64,000 nucleotides of DNA, taken from contig JAHHGX010000071.1 in assembly GCA_019359675.1 (NCBI GenBank), positions 1 to 64,000 of the forward strand, given 5' to 3'. The notes below the pieces were generated by a model. The model saw only the letters and a program-made list of their open reading frames with translations. It had not been told where the DNA came from and did not search any database. Source of the stretch: Calothrix sp. FI2-JRJ7 (GTDB taxonomy: Bacteria; Cyanobacteriota; Cyanobacteriia; Cyanobacteriales; Nostocaceae). Numbering within the stretch: position 1 is the first letter of the stretch; every line of letters starts with the position of its first letter. Both the position numbers and the translations under genes were made by a program. Positions 1-8,729 of the stretch are shown here, piece by piece.

Positions 1-210
1 AAAAATTATCTATTTATGGAAATTCAATACTCAATCTAACTCAAGCGGGACATCTCCCCTAATAATCAAAACTAAAGACTAAATTTATCTTTGAGTTTCG
101 CACCGGGAACTAGTCTAAACTCCAGTACATTTAGGCATTTTTTACAATTCCTGAACGGACTGCTATAAACCAAAAATTTATGGCGCCATGCACCAACTTT
201 CTAGGCAATA

Positions 211-615
211 TCAACTAAAAATAGAAATTACTTGAATATTTGTAACTCTAAACATCGGCTTGGTTGGCTTCTCAGTAGTTATAAACTCATCCGCACCAAC
301 GTAAAGAGCTGCTGCAATATGTAAAGCATCCATTGCCGCTAAACCGTACCTACAGCCAATGTTATAGGCATCTTGCATTATCTGTTCTAAATTATTAGCC
401 CAATATGTAACATCGCTAAAAAATTCCTCATAGAATTGAGCTTCTTCTGTTTGCTTGTTGTAGACGGCTTTAGGAGTTACTTCCAACTTAACAAATTGAC
501 TCGAAACAAATTCACGATTTGAATCTCCCAAAACTTCTAAAGCTTTCTCGGCAATACTACCTACACCGTCTGTAGCACTCAATAATACCCCTGAATCAAT
601 ATAAGTTATTTTCAT
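211..615 (-). CDS. PIN-domain ribonuclease toxin (VapC-like)
   Basis: Probable endoribonuclease toxin of a type II toxin-antitoxin pair. The 134-residue protein has the PIN layout: acidic Asp7 in the first strand (TYIDSG), Glu45 (KLEVTP) and Asp96 in AAMDALHIAAAL, followed by a TTEK segment at 113-116 where many PIN proteins have an acidic residue plus Asn/Asp. It begins inside the stop codon of the upstream gene (ATGA overlap, 612-615), the typical coupling of antitoxin then toxin. Family knowledge: PIN toxins cleave RNA and are neutralised by the partner. The RNA target cannot be read from sequence. Confidence 0.8.
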   Translation of the reverse strand: MKITYIDSGVLLSATDGVGSIAEKALEVLGDSNREFVSSQFVKLEVTPKAVYNKQTEEAQFYEEFFSDVTYWANNLEQIMQDAYNIGCRYGLAAMDALHIAAALYVGADEFITTEKPTKPMFRVTNIQVISIFS

Positions 616-854
616 TCCCCTCTACTCTGTAGTCCACCTCTACGACTAGCAAGTTCTTTTTCTATTTCATCCTCATTTAATAAGTGTTTACCCGAAGCAA
701 CAATCTTTTCACGAATTTTTCGTAGACGTGCCCCTAATGGAGGTTTCTTTGCTGAATTTTTTAAATGAAGATAGTCCACAAAATCTAGCACTTCCTCTCG
801 TTTATTTTCCGGGAGAGAACGCCACTTTTCTAATAACTCTTGTTCTGGACTCAT
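612..854 (-). CDS. VapB-like antitoxin, DUF2281-type
   Basis: Small 80-residue partner of the PIN toxin. The N-terminal half (LLEKWRSLPENKREEVLDF, then VDYLHLK) is the helical segment typical of DUF2281 antitoxin-like proteins; the C-terminal half is highly charged (IREKIVAS, EDEIEKELASRR), as expected for a tail that wraps the toxin. It comes first in the two-gene unit and overlaps the toxin by four bases. No clear ribbon-helix-helix or AbrB fold is visible, so DNA binding is uncertain. An inverted repeat about 30 bases upstream (886-902) is a possible autoregulatory site. Confidence 0.72.
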   Translation of the reverse strand: MSPEQELLEKWRSLPENKREEVLDFVDYLHLKNSAKKPPLGARLRKIREKIVASGKHLLNEDEIEKELASRRGGLQSRGE

Positions 855-885
855 GCTGATTTTACCTACGATAATATTAATATAT

Positions 886-902
886 TACTAAATATATTAG
901 TA
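886..902. promoter_or_regulatory. Candidate operator of the PIN/DUF2281 pair
   Basis: Perfect inverted repeat TACTAA-N5-TTAGTA, 32 bases upstream of the antitoxin start. A related wider-spaced pair, ACTAAT at 961 and ATTAGT ending at 990, lies further upstream. Autoregulation through such palindromes is common for type II pairs; the link here is inferred from position only. Confidence 0.35.
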
Positions 903-1100
903 AAAATCCCTCAGAGAAGTGTTGTGGAACGGTCAGACTACATAACCTTAACTTTTCTTAACTAATATGAAGTAATGTATCTATATTAGTACGGATTTTA
1001 GCTATTAGTATATTTAAACTATTGGTTATAGCAATATTCCTTTGTCTTATCATTGACAATTGTTAAATGACAAATGGTTTATCGAATCATTAAGTTACAC

Positions 1101-1448
1101 ATGACCAACCAAGACACGATTTTTGGCAAGATTATTCGACGCGAAATATCTGCGGATATTGTTTATGAGGATGATTTAGCGCTTGCTTTTAGAGATGTTA
1201 ACCCTCAGGCGCCTGTACATATCCTTGTAATTCCCAAAAAGCCTATACCCAAGCTCTCCGATGCTCAAAGCGATGACACTGAACTTCTCGGTCATTTGTT
1301 ACAGACTGTTAAGAAAGTTGCCGAAAATGAAAAACTTACTAACGGCTATCGAGTTGTGATTAATACTGGCAATGATGGTGGTCAAACGGTTTTCCATATG
1401 CACCTCCATATATTAGGTGGGCGCCCGCTTAGTTGGCCACCAGGTTAA
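1101..1448 (+). CDS. HIT-family nucleotide hydrolase (HinT-like)
   Basis: Histidine-triad protein of 115 residues; family members hydrolyse purine nucleoside phosphoramidates and related adenylates. The signature HMHLHILGG carries the triad at His99, His101 and His103, followed by the usual C-terminal RPLSWPPG. The nucleotide-binding part is also present ([18 protein letters not shown] at 30-47, [10 protein letters not shown] at 87-96). An upstream in-frame ATG at 1074 would add nine residues; 1101 is preferred because the conserved HinT family start lines up with [11 protein letters not shown]. It is a single gene, followed by a 28-bp palindrome that may act as a transcript-end hairpin. Confidence 0.9.
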   Translation: MTNQDTIFGKIIRREISADIVYEDDLALAFRDVNPQAPVHILVIPKKPIPKLSDAQSDDTELLGHLLQTVKKVAENEKLTNGYRVVINTGNDGGQTVFHMHLHILGGRPLSWPPG

Positions 1449-1512
1449 GTATCAATATTTAATGTCCTGGAATCATTGCTGTGTAGGGTTTTTATAGAAG
1501 GCGCCGATTCTT

Positions 1513-1540
1513 GTAGAGACGTTACATGTAACGTCTCTAC
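1513..1540. repeat. 28-bp perfect palindrome, dispersed family copy 1
   Basis: Two 14-base halves starting GTAGAGACGTTACA form a perfect palindrome. The identical sequence recurs at 43120-43147 and a version with altered but still paired bases is at 56826-56853. It lies between the HIT gene and psbA and could fold as a hairpin on either strand. Confidence 0.85.
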
Positions 1541-1573
1541 ATTTTTATACACGTAAAATATTTAACCAATTAG

Positions 1574-1602
1574 TTTACATTTCATAATGTAAACCATATA
1601 AA
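1574..1602 (+). promoter_or_regulatory. Putative psbA promoter with overlapping inverted repeat
   Basis: TTTACA (1574-1579) and TATAAA (1597-1602) are separated by 17 bases, a good sigma-70-type arrangement about 130 bases before psbA. An inverted repeat, GTTTACAT-N6-ATGTAAAC (1573-1594), covers the -35 box and spacer and could bind a regulator or fold in DNA. The predicted leader would be about 120 bases. No transcript start is known from sequence alone. Confidence 0.5.
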
Positions 1603-1716
1603 TACTCACTTATACATAACAAAATGTTAAGTTAAATACCTTTACAAAACTCAATAAAAGATTTAACTTAGTTATTAAGCAAGTTAAACAACTAGCTTAA
1701 ATTATTCATCACATAG

Positions 1717-2814
<1,098 letters not shown>

Positions 2815-2842
2815 TAGTTGAATAACAACTAAATAACTGATA

Positions 2843-2876
2843 AAAAAGCGCTCCTAGAAATAGGGGCGCTTTTTTT
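2843..2876 (+). terminator. Rho-independent terminator of psbA
   Basis: AGCGCTCCT pairs with AGGGGCGCT (one G-T wobble) around a short AGAAAT loop, flanked by an A run before and a T run after. It begins about 28 bases past the psbA stop. Confidence 0.88.
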
Positions 2877-2879
2877 ATT

Positions 2880-3098
2880 TGGAATAGGCGCCGTTAAAAT
2901 TCTTGTAGGTTAGGTGTCAGCGAGTGCGTTTACGTAGTATGCCGTTATCCGTAAACGGAGTTTTCCCTTTACTGGTAGGATATCCTGAAGGGTAGGCACA
3001 ACCCAACCAGAGTATCATTGTTTTTCATGCAAAACCTTTCTAGTATTGGGCGCCGTCCTCCGAGACAAACCCGTGATGCTGCAACTGGGAATTGCTGA
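2880..3098. other. Intergenic stretch without a recognised gene
   Basis: Contains two GGCGCC palindromes (near 2886 and 3049) and a short inverted segment around 2927-2960 (CGTTTACG with CGTAAACG). An open frame on the minus strand here has no family resemblance and overlaps the YgiT-type gene, so no gene is called. Confidence 0.5.
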
Positions 3099-3350
3099 TC
3101 AGCTAGCCTGCTCAAGTTCAGAAAAATGGGCAACTTTAACTGGACATTCAATAGCAATACTACGTCTATTAGCCTTAATTCGATCAATTTCATGTAGCGT
3201 TTGTGCCGTAAAATAGCTAGCTCCACAATTGGGACAGCTAATAAGCGGAATATTTTCTATAACTAGTAAATTATCACCTTTGCCATAAGCCCTCGATATT
3301 TTACGAACACGAGTGCCTTGTTGTCCACAAACATCACAATTCATTATCAC
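3099..3350 (-). CDS. YgiT-type zinc-finger antitoxin (MqsA N-terminal-like)
   Basis: 83-residue protein with two CxxC knuckles, CDVCG near the start and CPNCG around residues 39-43, the zinc-binding pattern of the MqsA/YgiT N-terminal domain, plus the typical IENIPLISCPNCGASYF strand-turn segment. The longer helix-turn-helix half of full MqsA is absent, as in many compact YgiT-like antitoxins. The real start may be the second Met (MNCDVCG). It follows and overlaps the DUF4258 gene by 17 bases, so toxin precedes antitoxin, the order seen in mqsRA-type pairs. Expected role: neutralise the upstream protein. Confidence 0.78.
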   Translation of the reverse strand: MIMNCDVCGQQGTRVRKISRAYGKGDNLLVIENIPLISCPNCGASYFTAQTLHEIDRIKANRRSIAIECPVKVAHFSELEQAS

Positions 3351-3642
3351 CCTCCTCTCCTAATAAAGCATATACAGTAGTGATAACGACTTTTCCTGTA
3401 GCACCCAGTTTAACAATTATTTCGATGCCTTCACCCATGACCGTTTCTCCTCGTATACGATATTTTAACTCAGCGCTCGTTTGATCTTTTTGACGTTCTA
3501 AAATTTCACCTGTAAGTATTCCATTTTCAACATCATAGATACTGAAATCGTCGTCTTCCATCTCTTCCTCGGCATGAAGAGTCATAATATACTGTTGCAG
3601 GCGTATTTTCTCCTGAATAGTTCTTAGTATTTTTTCTAACAT
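3334..3642 (-). CDS. DUF4258-family toxin candidate
   Basis: 102-residue protein with the DUF4258 look: N-terminal helix (LRTIQEKIRL), then MTLHAEEEMEDDDFSIYDVENGILTG (shown here only as key points: His23-Ala-Glu, then SIYDVE and a GEILE strand), and C-terminal beta strands VVITTVYAL. DUF4258 proteins are commonly encoded directly next to YgiT-type zinc-finger proteins and are thought to be MqsR/RelE-like RNases. The 17-base overlap with the next gene supports a co-translated pair. Toxic activity is inferred from family and context. Confidence 0.72.
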   Translation of the reverse strand: MLEKILRTIQEKIRLQQYIMTLHAEEEMEDDDFSIYDVENGILTGEILERQKDQTSAELKYRIRGETVMGEGIEIIVKLGATGKVVITTVYALLGEEGDNEL

Positions 3643-3808
3643 TCTTTATCTATATTGCTCATTCTATCGCCGAGCGCTAAAGTCAACATTAAAAAGTTTT
3701 TGTAAGAATTATTTTACCTAACAAGTAGTTATATGTAGTTATACTTCGTCTTTGTGGTGCCTAATTTACATTGACCAAAATCAAGTATAAGCCGTTGGAG
3801 AATATAAC

Positions 3809-4149
3809 ATGTCACAAACTTTAGACAAGCAACTACAATTTACACGTGATGGAATTGAAGCAATTGCACTATACGCACAACATAAAGCTAAAATTCATGT
3901 AGTGTTAATGGATATGATGATGCCAGAGATGGATGGTTTAACTACCATCCGCACATTAAAAAAATAAACCCACAGGTTAATATTATTCCCACAAGCGGAC
4001 TAACATCAAATGAGCGAATGGCTGAATTGAAGACTTTTGGTACCACAGCGTTTTTATCGAAACCCTACACAGTCGCATAATTACTAAAAGTTTTATCGTC
4101 AGTACTTCAGGCGAAAAACAAACTAAAATTTTCTAATAATGTTATTTAA
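3809..4149 (+). pseudogene. Broken response-regulator receiver domain
   Basis: Frame one from 3809 encodes MSQTLDKQLQFTRDG then EAIALYAQH and VVLMDMMMPEMDGLTTIRTLKK, clearly a receiver domain around its phospho-acceptor Asp (MDMMMPEMDG), and stops at 3965. The next frame continues without a gap: INPQVNIIPTSGLTSNERM, then TTAFLSKPYTVA with the conserved Lys, hits a TAA, and continues LLKVLSSVLQ. The shift falls in a run of seven A (around 3957-3963). The N-terminal acidic pocket (VDDE) is missing. It resembles the C-terminal receiver of a hybrid histidine kinase that has decayed. Confidence 0.85.
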
Positions 4150-4283
4150 ATATTTGTGTTCAAACTTTTCTTGAACAAAAGCCAAATCTACAATATTATG
4201 GAAGCTTGTTGAATTTTAGCAAAATAGTAGGCTAAAATTCTCTAATGGTGTCATTATAAGTAAAGTACAGATTTACTGGAGAT

Positions 4284-4886
4284 ACGACTACGGTTTACGC
4301 ACGCCCCTTAGCACGGTTAATCGAACAGTTGCAACGCTTACCCGGAGTTGGACCAAAAACTGCCCAACGTTTAGCGCTGCATATTCTGAAGCGTCCCGAA
4401 ACGGAAGTCGAAGCACTTGCCCAAGCTCTTATTGAAGCTAAAAAAAAGATAGGTCTGTGTAAGGTTTGCTTTCATCTTTCCTCTGAACCTGTTTGCGAAA
4501 TTTGTCGGAATAATACGCGCGATAACACTACTTTATGTGTTGTCGCAGACTCGCGCGATGTAATTGCACTTGAAAAGACTCGCGAATTTAAAGGAAAGTA
4601 TCATGTTCTAGGTGGTGTAATATCTCCTATTGATGGTGTCGGCCCTGAACAGCTTACTATTCAGTCATTAGTACGACGGGTTAGTAAAGACCAACCCAAA
4701 GAAGTCATTTTAGCAATTAGTCCTAGCGTTGAAGGAGAGACTACTACTTTATATATCGGTCAACTTCTCAAACCTTTTACCAAAGTTACACGTATTGCAT
4801 TTGGTTTACCAGTAGGTGGAGATTTAGAATACGCAGATGAAGTTACACTCGCGCGCGCACTTGAAGGGCGCCGGGAATTAGATTAA
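4284..4886 (+). CDS. recR: Recombination mediator protein RecR
   Basis: RecR acts with RecO (and RecF) to load RecA onto gapped DNA. The protein shows, in order, the helix-hairpin-helix [17 protein letters not shown], a four-Cys zinc finger (CKVC...CEIC), a Toprim domain ([15 protein letters not shown] to [10 protein letters not shown]) and the conserved C-terminal [29 protein letters not shown] and [12 protein letters not shown]. Family proteins of about 200 residues start roughly M[14 protein letters not shown]. Here that segment ([12 protein letters not shown]) is encoded from 4293, but no ATG, GTG or TTG precedes it: the aligned start is ACG at 4284 or 4290, with GGAG at 4278. The first canonical codon is TTG at 4329, which would remove a conserved helix. 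Confidence 0.93.
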   Translation, partial: TTTVYARPLARLIEQLQRLPGVGPKTAQRLALHILKRPETEVEALAQALIEAKKKIGLCKVCFHLSSEPVCEICRNNTRDNTTLCVVADSRDVIALEKTREFKGKYHVLGGVISPIDGVGPEQLTIQSLVRRVSKDQPKEVILAISPSVEGETTTLYIGQLLKPFTKVTRIAFGLPVGGDLEYADEVTLARALEGRRELD

Positions 4887-4907
4887 TGATGCCTAAAATA
4901 TCATTTA

Positions 4908-4925
4908 TAATTAGGCAGCTAATTA
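4908..4925. promoter_or_regulatory. MarR-type operator upstream of the marR-like gene
   Basis: Perfect inverted repeat TAATTAG-GCAG-CTAATTA, 23 bases before the MarR-family start. The same arms with another 4-base spacer occur at 5558-5575 before the next gene. MarR dimers bind AT-rich palindromes of this size, so this is a good candidate autoregulatory site. Confidence 0.72.
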
Positions 4926-4948
4926 ATAAGTAAATATCTATATCTAAA

Positions 4949-5455
4949 GTGGAAACACTACGCCCTTTCGTTGAAAAAGAAATTTTAGAAAATCTCGCCA
5001 AGCAGGTTCCGGAACTTGATGTAACCTCCGTCGAAACTTGCTTGGCTTTTCTTCATACTACTGCCGAAGTCTACACTGCTTTAAATACTCATTTCTCTCG
5101 CTACGGCCTCTCAATGGGTAAATTCACTCTATTAATGCAGCTACTTCATGCACCCGAACAAGGTTTAACACCATCCGAATGTGCAGAACGTGCAAAAGTT
5201 ACGCGCGCTACCATTACTGGTTTACTTGATGGACTCGAACGCGATGGTTATATCAGGCGCCAACCTTCACTAACAGATAGGCGCATGTTAACTGTACATC
5301 TCACTGAAAAAGGGCGCCAGCTATTATTGAGTATGTTACCAGACCACTTTTGCCGTACTACTAAACTGATGGCTAATCTATCTTACGCTGAAAAGCTCAT
5401 GCTAATTGAATTACTTGGAAAAGTAAGTGCCGGGGCGCCTGCCATGAGCGAGTAG
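4949..5455 (+). CDS. MarR-family transcriptional regulator
   Basis: 168-residue winged-helix regulator with a GTG start. The centre carries the MarR DNA-binding core: LTPSECAERAKVTRATITGL (helices 3-4), LERDGYIRRQPSLTDRR (wing, with the conserved D-R-R) and LTVHLTEKG. N-terminal and C-terminal helices (ETCLAFLHTTAEVYTALN; YAEKLMLIELLGKV) should form the dimer interface. MarR proteins usually repress neighbouring transport or detoxification genes and release DNA on binding a phenolic or oxidant ligand. Matching palindromes before this gene and before the DUF2269 gene suggest it controls both. No redox Cys pair is evident, though Cys25 and Cys67 in the N-terminal half exist. Confidence 0.93.
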   Translation: METLRPFVEKEILENLAKQVPELDVTSVETCLAFLHTTAEVYTALNTHFSRYGLSMGKFTLLMQLLHAPEQGLTPSECAERAKVTRATITGLLDGLERDGYIRRQPSLTDRRMLTVHLTEKGRQLLLSMLPDHFCRTTKLMANLSYAEKLMLIELLGKVSAGAPAMSE

Positions 5456-5557
5456 GTTGGGTTACGGCTTTGCGTTCACGTAGTGTCCCGCAGGGAAACC
5501 CAACACAAACTTTACCAGCATAGTGTATTGCTTTTTCATACTCTAAGAGCTTAAATA

Positions 5558-5575
5558 TAATTAGCCGCCTAATTA
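5558..5575. promoter_or_regulatory. Second MarR-type operator, before the DUF2269 gene
   Basis: TAATTAG-CCGC-CTAATTA, identical arms to 4908-4925 with a different spacer, 16 bases before the ATG at 5592. A partial third arm (CTAATCA) follows at about 5583. Position over the start region suggests repression by the adjacent MarR protein. Confidence 0.72.
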
Positions 5576-5591
5576 TTAACTAGCTAATCAT

Positions 5592-6134
5592 ATGAAGAAA
5601 TTGAGTGTAAAGCCCAAAAACTGGTTACTATCGTTCCACGTCGCATCAGGAGGAATATGGTTCGGCGCGGCATTGTGCATGGTAGTTACCGCGCTGGCAA
5701 AAGGAGGTAGAGCAGGGAATGGTGACGAGCTTTACGCGATTAACTATATATTGAAAGTACTTGATGATTTTGTAGTGATTCCATCTGCTAACTTATCGTT
5801 ATTAACGGGTGGATTACTTAGCTGGCTAACTATATGGGGATTTTTTAAGCATTACTGGGTAATTTTTAAGTGGGTTGCAACAGTGACGCTGATAGTTAGT
5901 GGTACTATTTGGCTGGGTCCTTGGGTTAATGCCATGACAAGTATTTCTGAAGCGGAACGACTACAAGCGATGCATAACCCGTTATATTTATTTGACCAGA
6001 AAGGCGCCTTAATTGGGGGTGCAATTCAAACAAGTTTAATTTTAGTAATTATCGCGGTTTCAGTTCTTAAACCTTGGGGTCGAAGAATATTTAAAACCAA
6101 GGATGAGAAAGAAACTGTTTCTGTTGCCAATTAA
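5592..6134 (+). CDS. DUF2269-family integral membrane protein
   Basis: 180-residue membrane protein with about four hydrophobic segments (roughly residues 12-34, 62-84, 88-110, 138-160) and short charged ends. The first segment SFHVASGGIWFGAALC has the His and small-residue pattern of DUF2269 proteins, some relatives of which resemble haem-copper-type or CopD-like membrane helices. Function is not established. Its own promoter region contains the MarR palindrome also found ahead of the regulator, so it is probably the regulated target, perhaps an export or stress-response membrane protein. A dispersed repeat (GTTGGGTTACG type) at 5453-5505 separates it from the regulator. Confidence 0.78.
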   Translation: MKKLSVKPKNWLLSFHVASGGIWFGAALCMVVTALAKGGRAGNGDELYAINYILKVLDDFVVIPSANLSLLTGGLLSWLTIWGFFKHYWVIFKWVATVTLIVSGTIWLGPWVNAMTSISEAERLQAMHNPLYLFDQKGALIGGAIQTSLILVIIAVSVLKPWGRRIFKTKDEKETVSVAN

Positions 6135-6275
6135 AGCGTGCAGTTTGTAGAAAGCGGCGCCTAATACTTGCACCCCACTTTGTGCTGAATTTTATTTGCG
6201 TCTTGTGATAGTGTTTGGCAAGCGACGACAAGCTTACGCTAAATATACACGTATGTTTTTACGGAGATAATTATT

Positions 6276-6494
6276 ATGCCAGCAGGTCACGCAAATCACA
6301 AAGGAACCTCGGATAAGCCTAACGTTAATGCAAACGGTGAACTGAATATGAATTCAGCAGCAGATAAATCTATAGACCCTAAAGACGTTTTGCCCGAAAA
6401 TATTACAAATAATGCAGCTTTTAGAACTCAAGAGTACGTAGATAATCCTGCTGCTACTCAGCGTCCAGACCAAGAAGATAAAGACGAAGAGTAA
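6276..6494 (+). CDS. Small hydrophilic protein of unknown function
   Basis: 72 residues, rich in Asn, Asp, Glu and Pro with no hydrophobic core, so probably disordered. A GGAG ribosome-binding site at 6261-6264 precedes the ATG (spacing about 11). The C-terminus is strongly acidic (QRPDQEDKDEE). I do not recognise a family; similar short hydrophilic proteins in cyanobacteria are often stress-linked, but nothing in the sequence fixes a role. Confidence 0.6.
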   Translation: MPAGHANHKGTSDKPNVNANGELNMNSAADKSIDPKDVLPENITNNAAFRTQEYVDNPAATQRPDQEDKDEE

Positions 6495-6641
6495 AATGAT
6501 TTTGGGTGAGCATTTTTACCAAATCAGCTTCGTAGTCGTTTATACTTGCTCAGGTTAGTTTGAGTTACTTTGTTATGGCAGTTAATATGTAATTGAGCTA
6601 AGTCATTAATATTGTCTCTCAAACTAGCAGGAGATTAGACG

Positions 6642-7076
6642 GTGAGTAAGTTAGGCAAAAAAAGATTAGAAGCAACTTCGGTAATTGTAACTTGTGCGCT
6701 CGGTAATGCCAGTGTTTCTGTGGCGCCAACACCTGGTGTAGAACTTCCCAAGCAGTTTCTTTTGACTGCTTCGGATGTTTTAATGTATTCGCGTATATGG
6801 AAAACTTATTTTGAAGAGGATTTATCGAGCAAAGGCATTTTAGACATATTAACTGAATTAGGTTTAGTTTGTGCAGTTGGCACCGGAACTGGTTATGTAG
6901 TAAGTAAAGCGTCAACAGCAGTATTAAAAGAAATTATCAACTGGACTGGTCCGTTAGGTTGGGGAGTTACTGCCGCTGTAGCTGGTTCTGTCTCGGCAAT
7001 GTTTGGCGCCGCATGGGCATTATACTGCGATAACACGTACCAACAAAAACATCCACAAGAGAGTCCTGAGTTCTGA
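6642..7076 (+). CDS. Hypothetical protein with glycine/alanine-rich membrane segments
   Basis: 144-residue protein starting at GTG with an AGGAG site at 6629-6633. The C-terminal half contains two hydrophobic stretches, LGLVCAVGTGTGYVVSKAS (about 75-93) and GPLGWGVTAAVAGSVSAMFG (about 102-121), separated by an amphipathic helix, a pattern reminiscent of DUF697-like hairpins that insert into membranes. The N-terminal half is mixed with no motif. The family is not recognised with confidence. It is a single gene ending in a hairpin at 7111-7155. Confidence 0.55.
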   Translation: MSKLGKKRLEATSVIVTCALGNASVSVAPTPGVELPKQFLLTASDVLMYSRIWKTYFEEDLSSKGILDILTELGLVCAVGTGTGYVVSKASTAVLKEIINWTGPLGWGVTAAVAGSVSAMFGAAWALYCDNTYQQKHPQESPEF

Positions 7077-7110
7077 GTGCTGAGTATTAAGTAGTAAATT
7101 CAAGTTGCGT

Positions 7111-7155
7111 GATGTTACAAATAATTAATTTCGTGTGAGAATTATTTGTAGCATC
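7111..7155. terminator. Inverted repeat after the 6642 gene
   Basis: GATGTTACAAATAATT (7111-7126) pairs with AATTATTTGTAGCATC (7140-7155) with one mismatch. It lies 35 bases past the stop and before a gene remnant. There is no T run, so termination is only a possibility. Confidence 0.45.
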
Positions 7156-7167
7156 AAGCATAAATAG

Positions 7168-7373
7168 AACATAGTAGTGCAGTGCGTGCGGTTGCCGTTA
7201 GTCCTGATGGTAGTTATATTACCTCAGTCGGTGAAGGCAATAATTTAATTATTTGAAATTTGGCGTGCGTTCTCAATCTCAACTTACTTGAATACGGTTG
7301 CAATTGGTTACGAGATTATTTGCAGATAAACTCAGAAGTAGAAGAACAAGATAGAAAAGTGTGTGAAAAATGA
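7168..7373 (+). pseudogene. Remnant of a WD40-protein 3' end
   Basis: Close copy of the last 200 bases of the AAA/WD40 gene (compare 18585-18787). It reads [14 protein letters not shown], then a TGA where the intact gene has TGG (Trp of the last WD blade), then [19 protein letters not shown] and ends at TGA 7371. The rest of the gene is absent. It shows that a second AAA/WD40 paralogue once stood here and was deleted. Confidence 0.9.
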
Positions 7374-7385
7374 AAACTAAGTTTC

Positions 7386-8729
7386 CTATTTTTCGATTAA
7401 CTCTTTAACGCGCGTGCTAAAATACTGTTGGTATAATCCACAGCTAACCATTGCTTTGCTTTCCTTTAAATTTACAAGTCCCAAACTTTTTAACTTAAAT
7501 GCTACCTCTTGTTCTAAGGTAACTGGTGCCTGCGCTAACACAACTTCACTTAAAGCAATAGCTAAATCGGGGTTTTTCTTCAGATGCCATAATAGTTCAT
7601 GCAAATATGAACTGAAAATTCCGGTATCACTTGTAGCATTTTGCATTAATGTTTCTAAAAAAATCTGATGTTGTAAACTATGGTAAAGTGCTAATCGCAC
7701 TAAATAAGGAACCCCCCCCGTTAGCTCCATTAATTGATCAAAACCAGAAGATGTCAGTTGAAGTCGGTGACGTTTTGCTAAATCTTCTACTTGCATCCCT
7801 GTAAAAGGTGGTAGCTCAATTGCTAATCCAATATTAAAGGGAGATTTATTAGTTTTAAAATTAAGATATGTGTCAGTTGAGTTAACAATCAGCAACCGTA
7901 ATTTTCTCCATATCGAAAGATCTCTAGTTTCTTCATACCACGAGCGTAACAATGCAAAGAAATCACGAGCAAGGTTGGGATAGTCAAATAACTGTTCAAC
8001 TTGATCTAAGGCTAAAACGAGTGGGCTAGAAATGTGATTTAATAAACATTCTTGAACATAAATAGTGCAGTTCATTAAAGCACCAATATCCTCATCCCAA
8101 AAATCAGAAATCTTTGATTTTAAACCTAACTGTAAATTAATATTTGCACATAACCATTGCAAAAATTTATGAGATGAAGCAAAAATTTCTGTTTCTGCGC
8201 GATATAGGCTCAAGCGCACTGTATGATAATTTTTAGAGTCAGCGTGAGCAAGAATTCTTGCCATCAGTGAAGTCTTGCCCATTTTTCTTGGAGCTTTGAT
8301 GCGAATAAATGCTCCTGGTTGGAGAATTTCTTGGTAACAAATTTGTTCGATACCTCGCTCAATATACAATGGAGACAGTAAAGGAACAGATCCTTCAGGC
8401 AATTCTAAAATTCTTCTATATGCTTGATTATCCCGTAATACATTTACAGAAGATAAACTTTCTAAGCGTTCTTTTAATACTGCATCACAATTGGTTCGAT
8501 TAACTTTCTCACCAACAGTATCTGAAAGTAATTGCCATAATTTAGGAGCGACAAATTGCTTAATATAATTTTCAGAGTAGTTATTCTCTACCGCGATTTT
8601 AGCATAAGTCTTTTTAGTTTGAGTTAAAGATTCGCGTAGTATAACTTTTTGAATAAAACTGAGCAATTTCCCAGTTTTTTCAAGAATTAAGTCTTGACAT
8701 AAATCAATTGTTTCTTCAATACTTGACAT
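7386..8729 (-). CDS. HTH (vMAP-N-like) plus AAA-like STAND ATPase
   Basis: 447-residue protein. Residues 1-95 resemble the N-terminal helix-turn-helix of vWA-MoxR-associated proteins (KTYAKIAVENNYSENYIKQF, followed by PKLWQLLSDTVGEKVNRTN). Residues about 115-400 form an AAA-like (AAA_35-type) NTPase: Walker A APRKMGKTSL at 146-155, Walker B LVLALDQVEQLF, and an arginine-bearing KLRLLIVNSTDTYL strand. The C-terminal segment (LVNLKESKAMVSCGLYQQYF) is the winged-helix-like end shared with the 9462 gene. Such STAND-type switches are thought to sense a signal and assemble effectors; vMAP proteins belong to conflict-system families. No effector domain is attached. It is divergent from the 9462 gene across 730 bases. 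Confidence 0.85.
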   Translation of the reverse strand: MSSIEETIDLCQDLILEKTGKLLSFIQKVILRESLTQTKKTYAKIAVENNYSENYIKQFVAPKLWQLLSDTVGEKVNRTNCDAVLKERLESLSSVNVLRDNQAYRRILELPEGSVPLLSPLYIERGIEQICYQEILQPGAFIRIKAPRKMGKTSLMARILAHADSKNYHTVRLSLYRAETEIFASSHKFLQWLCANINLQLGLKSKISDFWDEDIGALMNCTIYVQECLLNHISSPLVLALDQVEQLFDYPNLARDFFALLRSWYEETRDLSIWRKLRLLIVNSTDTYLNFKTNKSPFNIGLAIELPPFTGMQVEDLAKRHRLQLTSSGFDQLMELTGGVPYLVRLALYHSLQHQIFLETLMQNATSDTGIFSSYLHELLWHLKKNPDLAIALSEVVLAQAPVTLEQEVAFKLKSLGLVNLKESKAMVSCGLYQQYFSTRVKELIEK

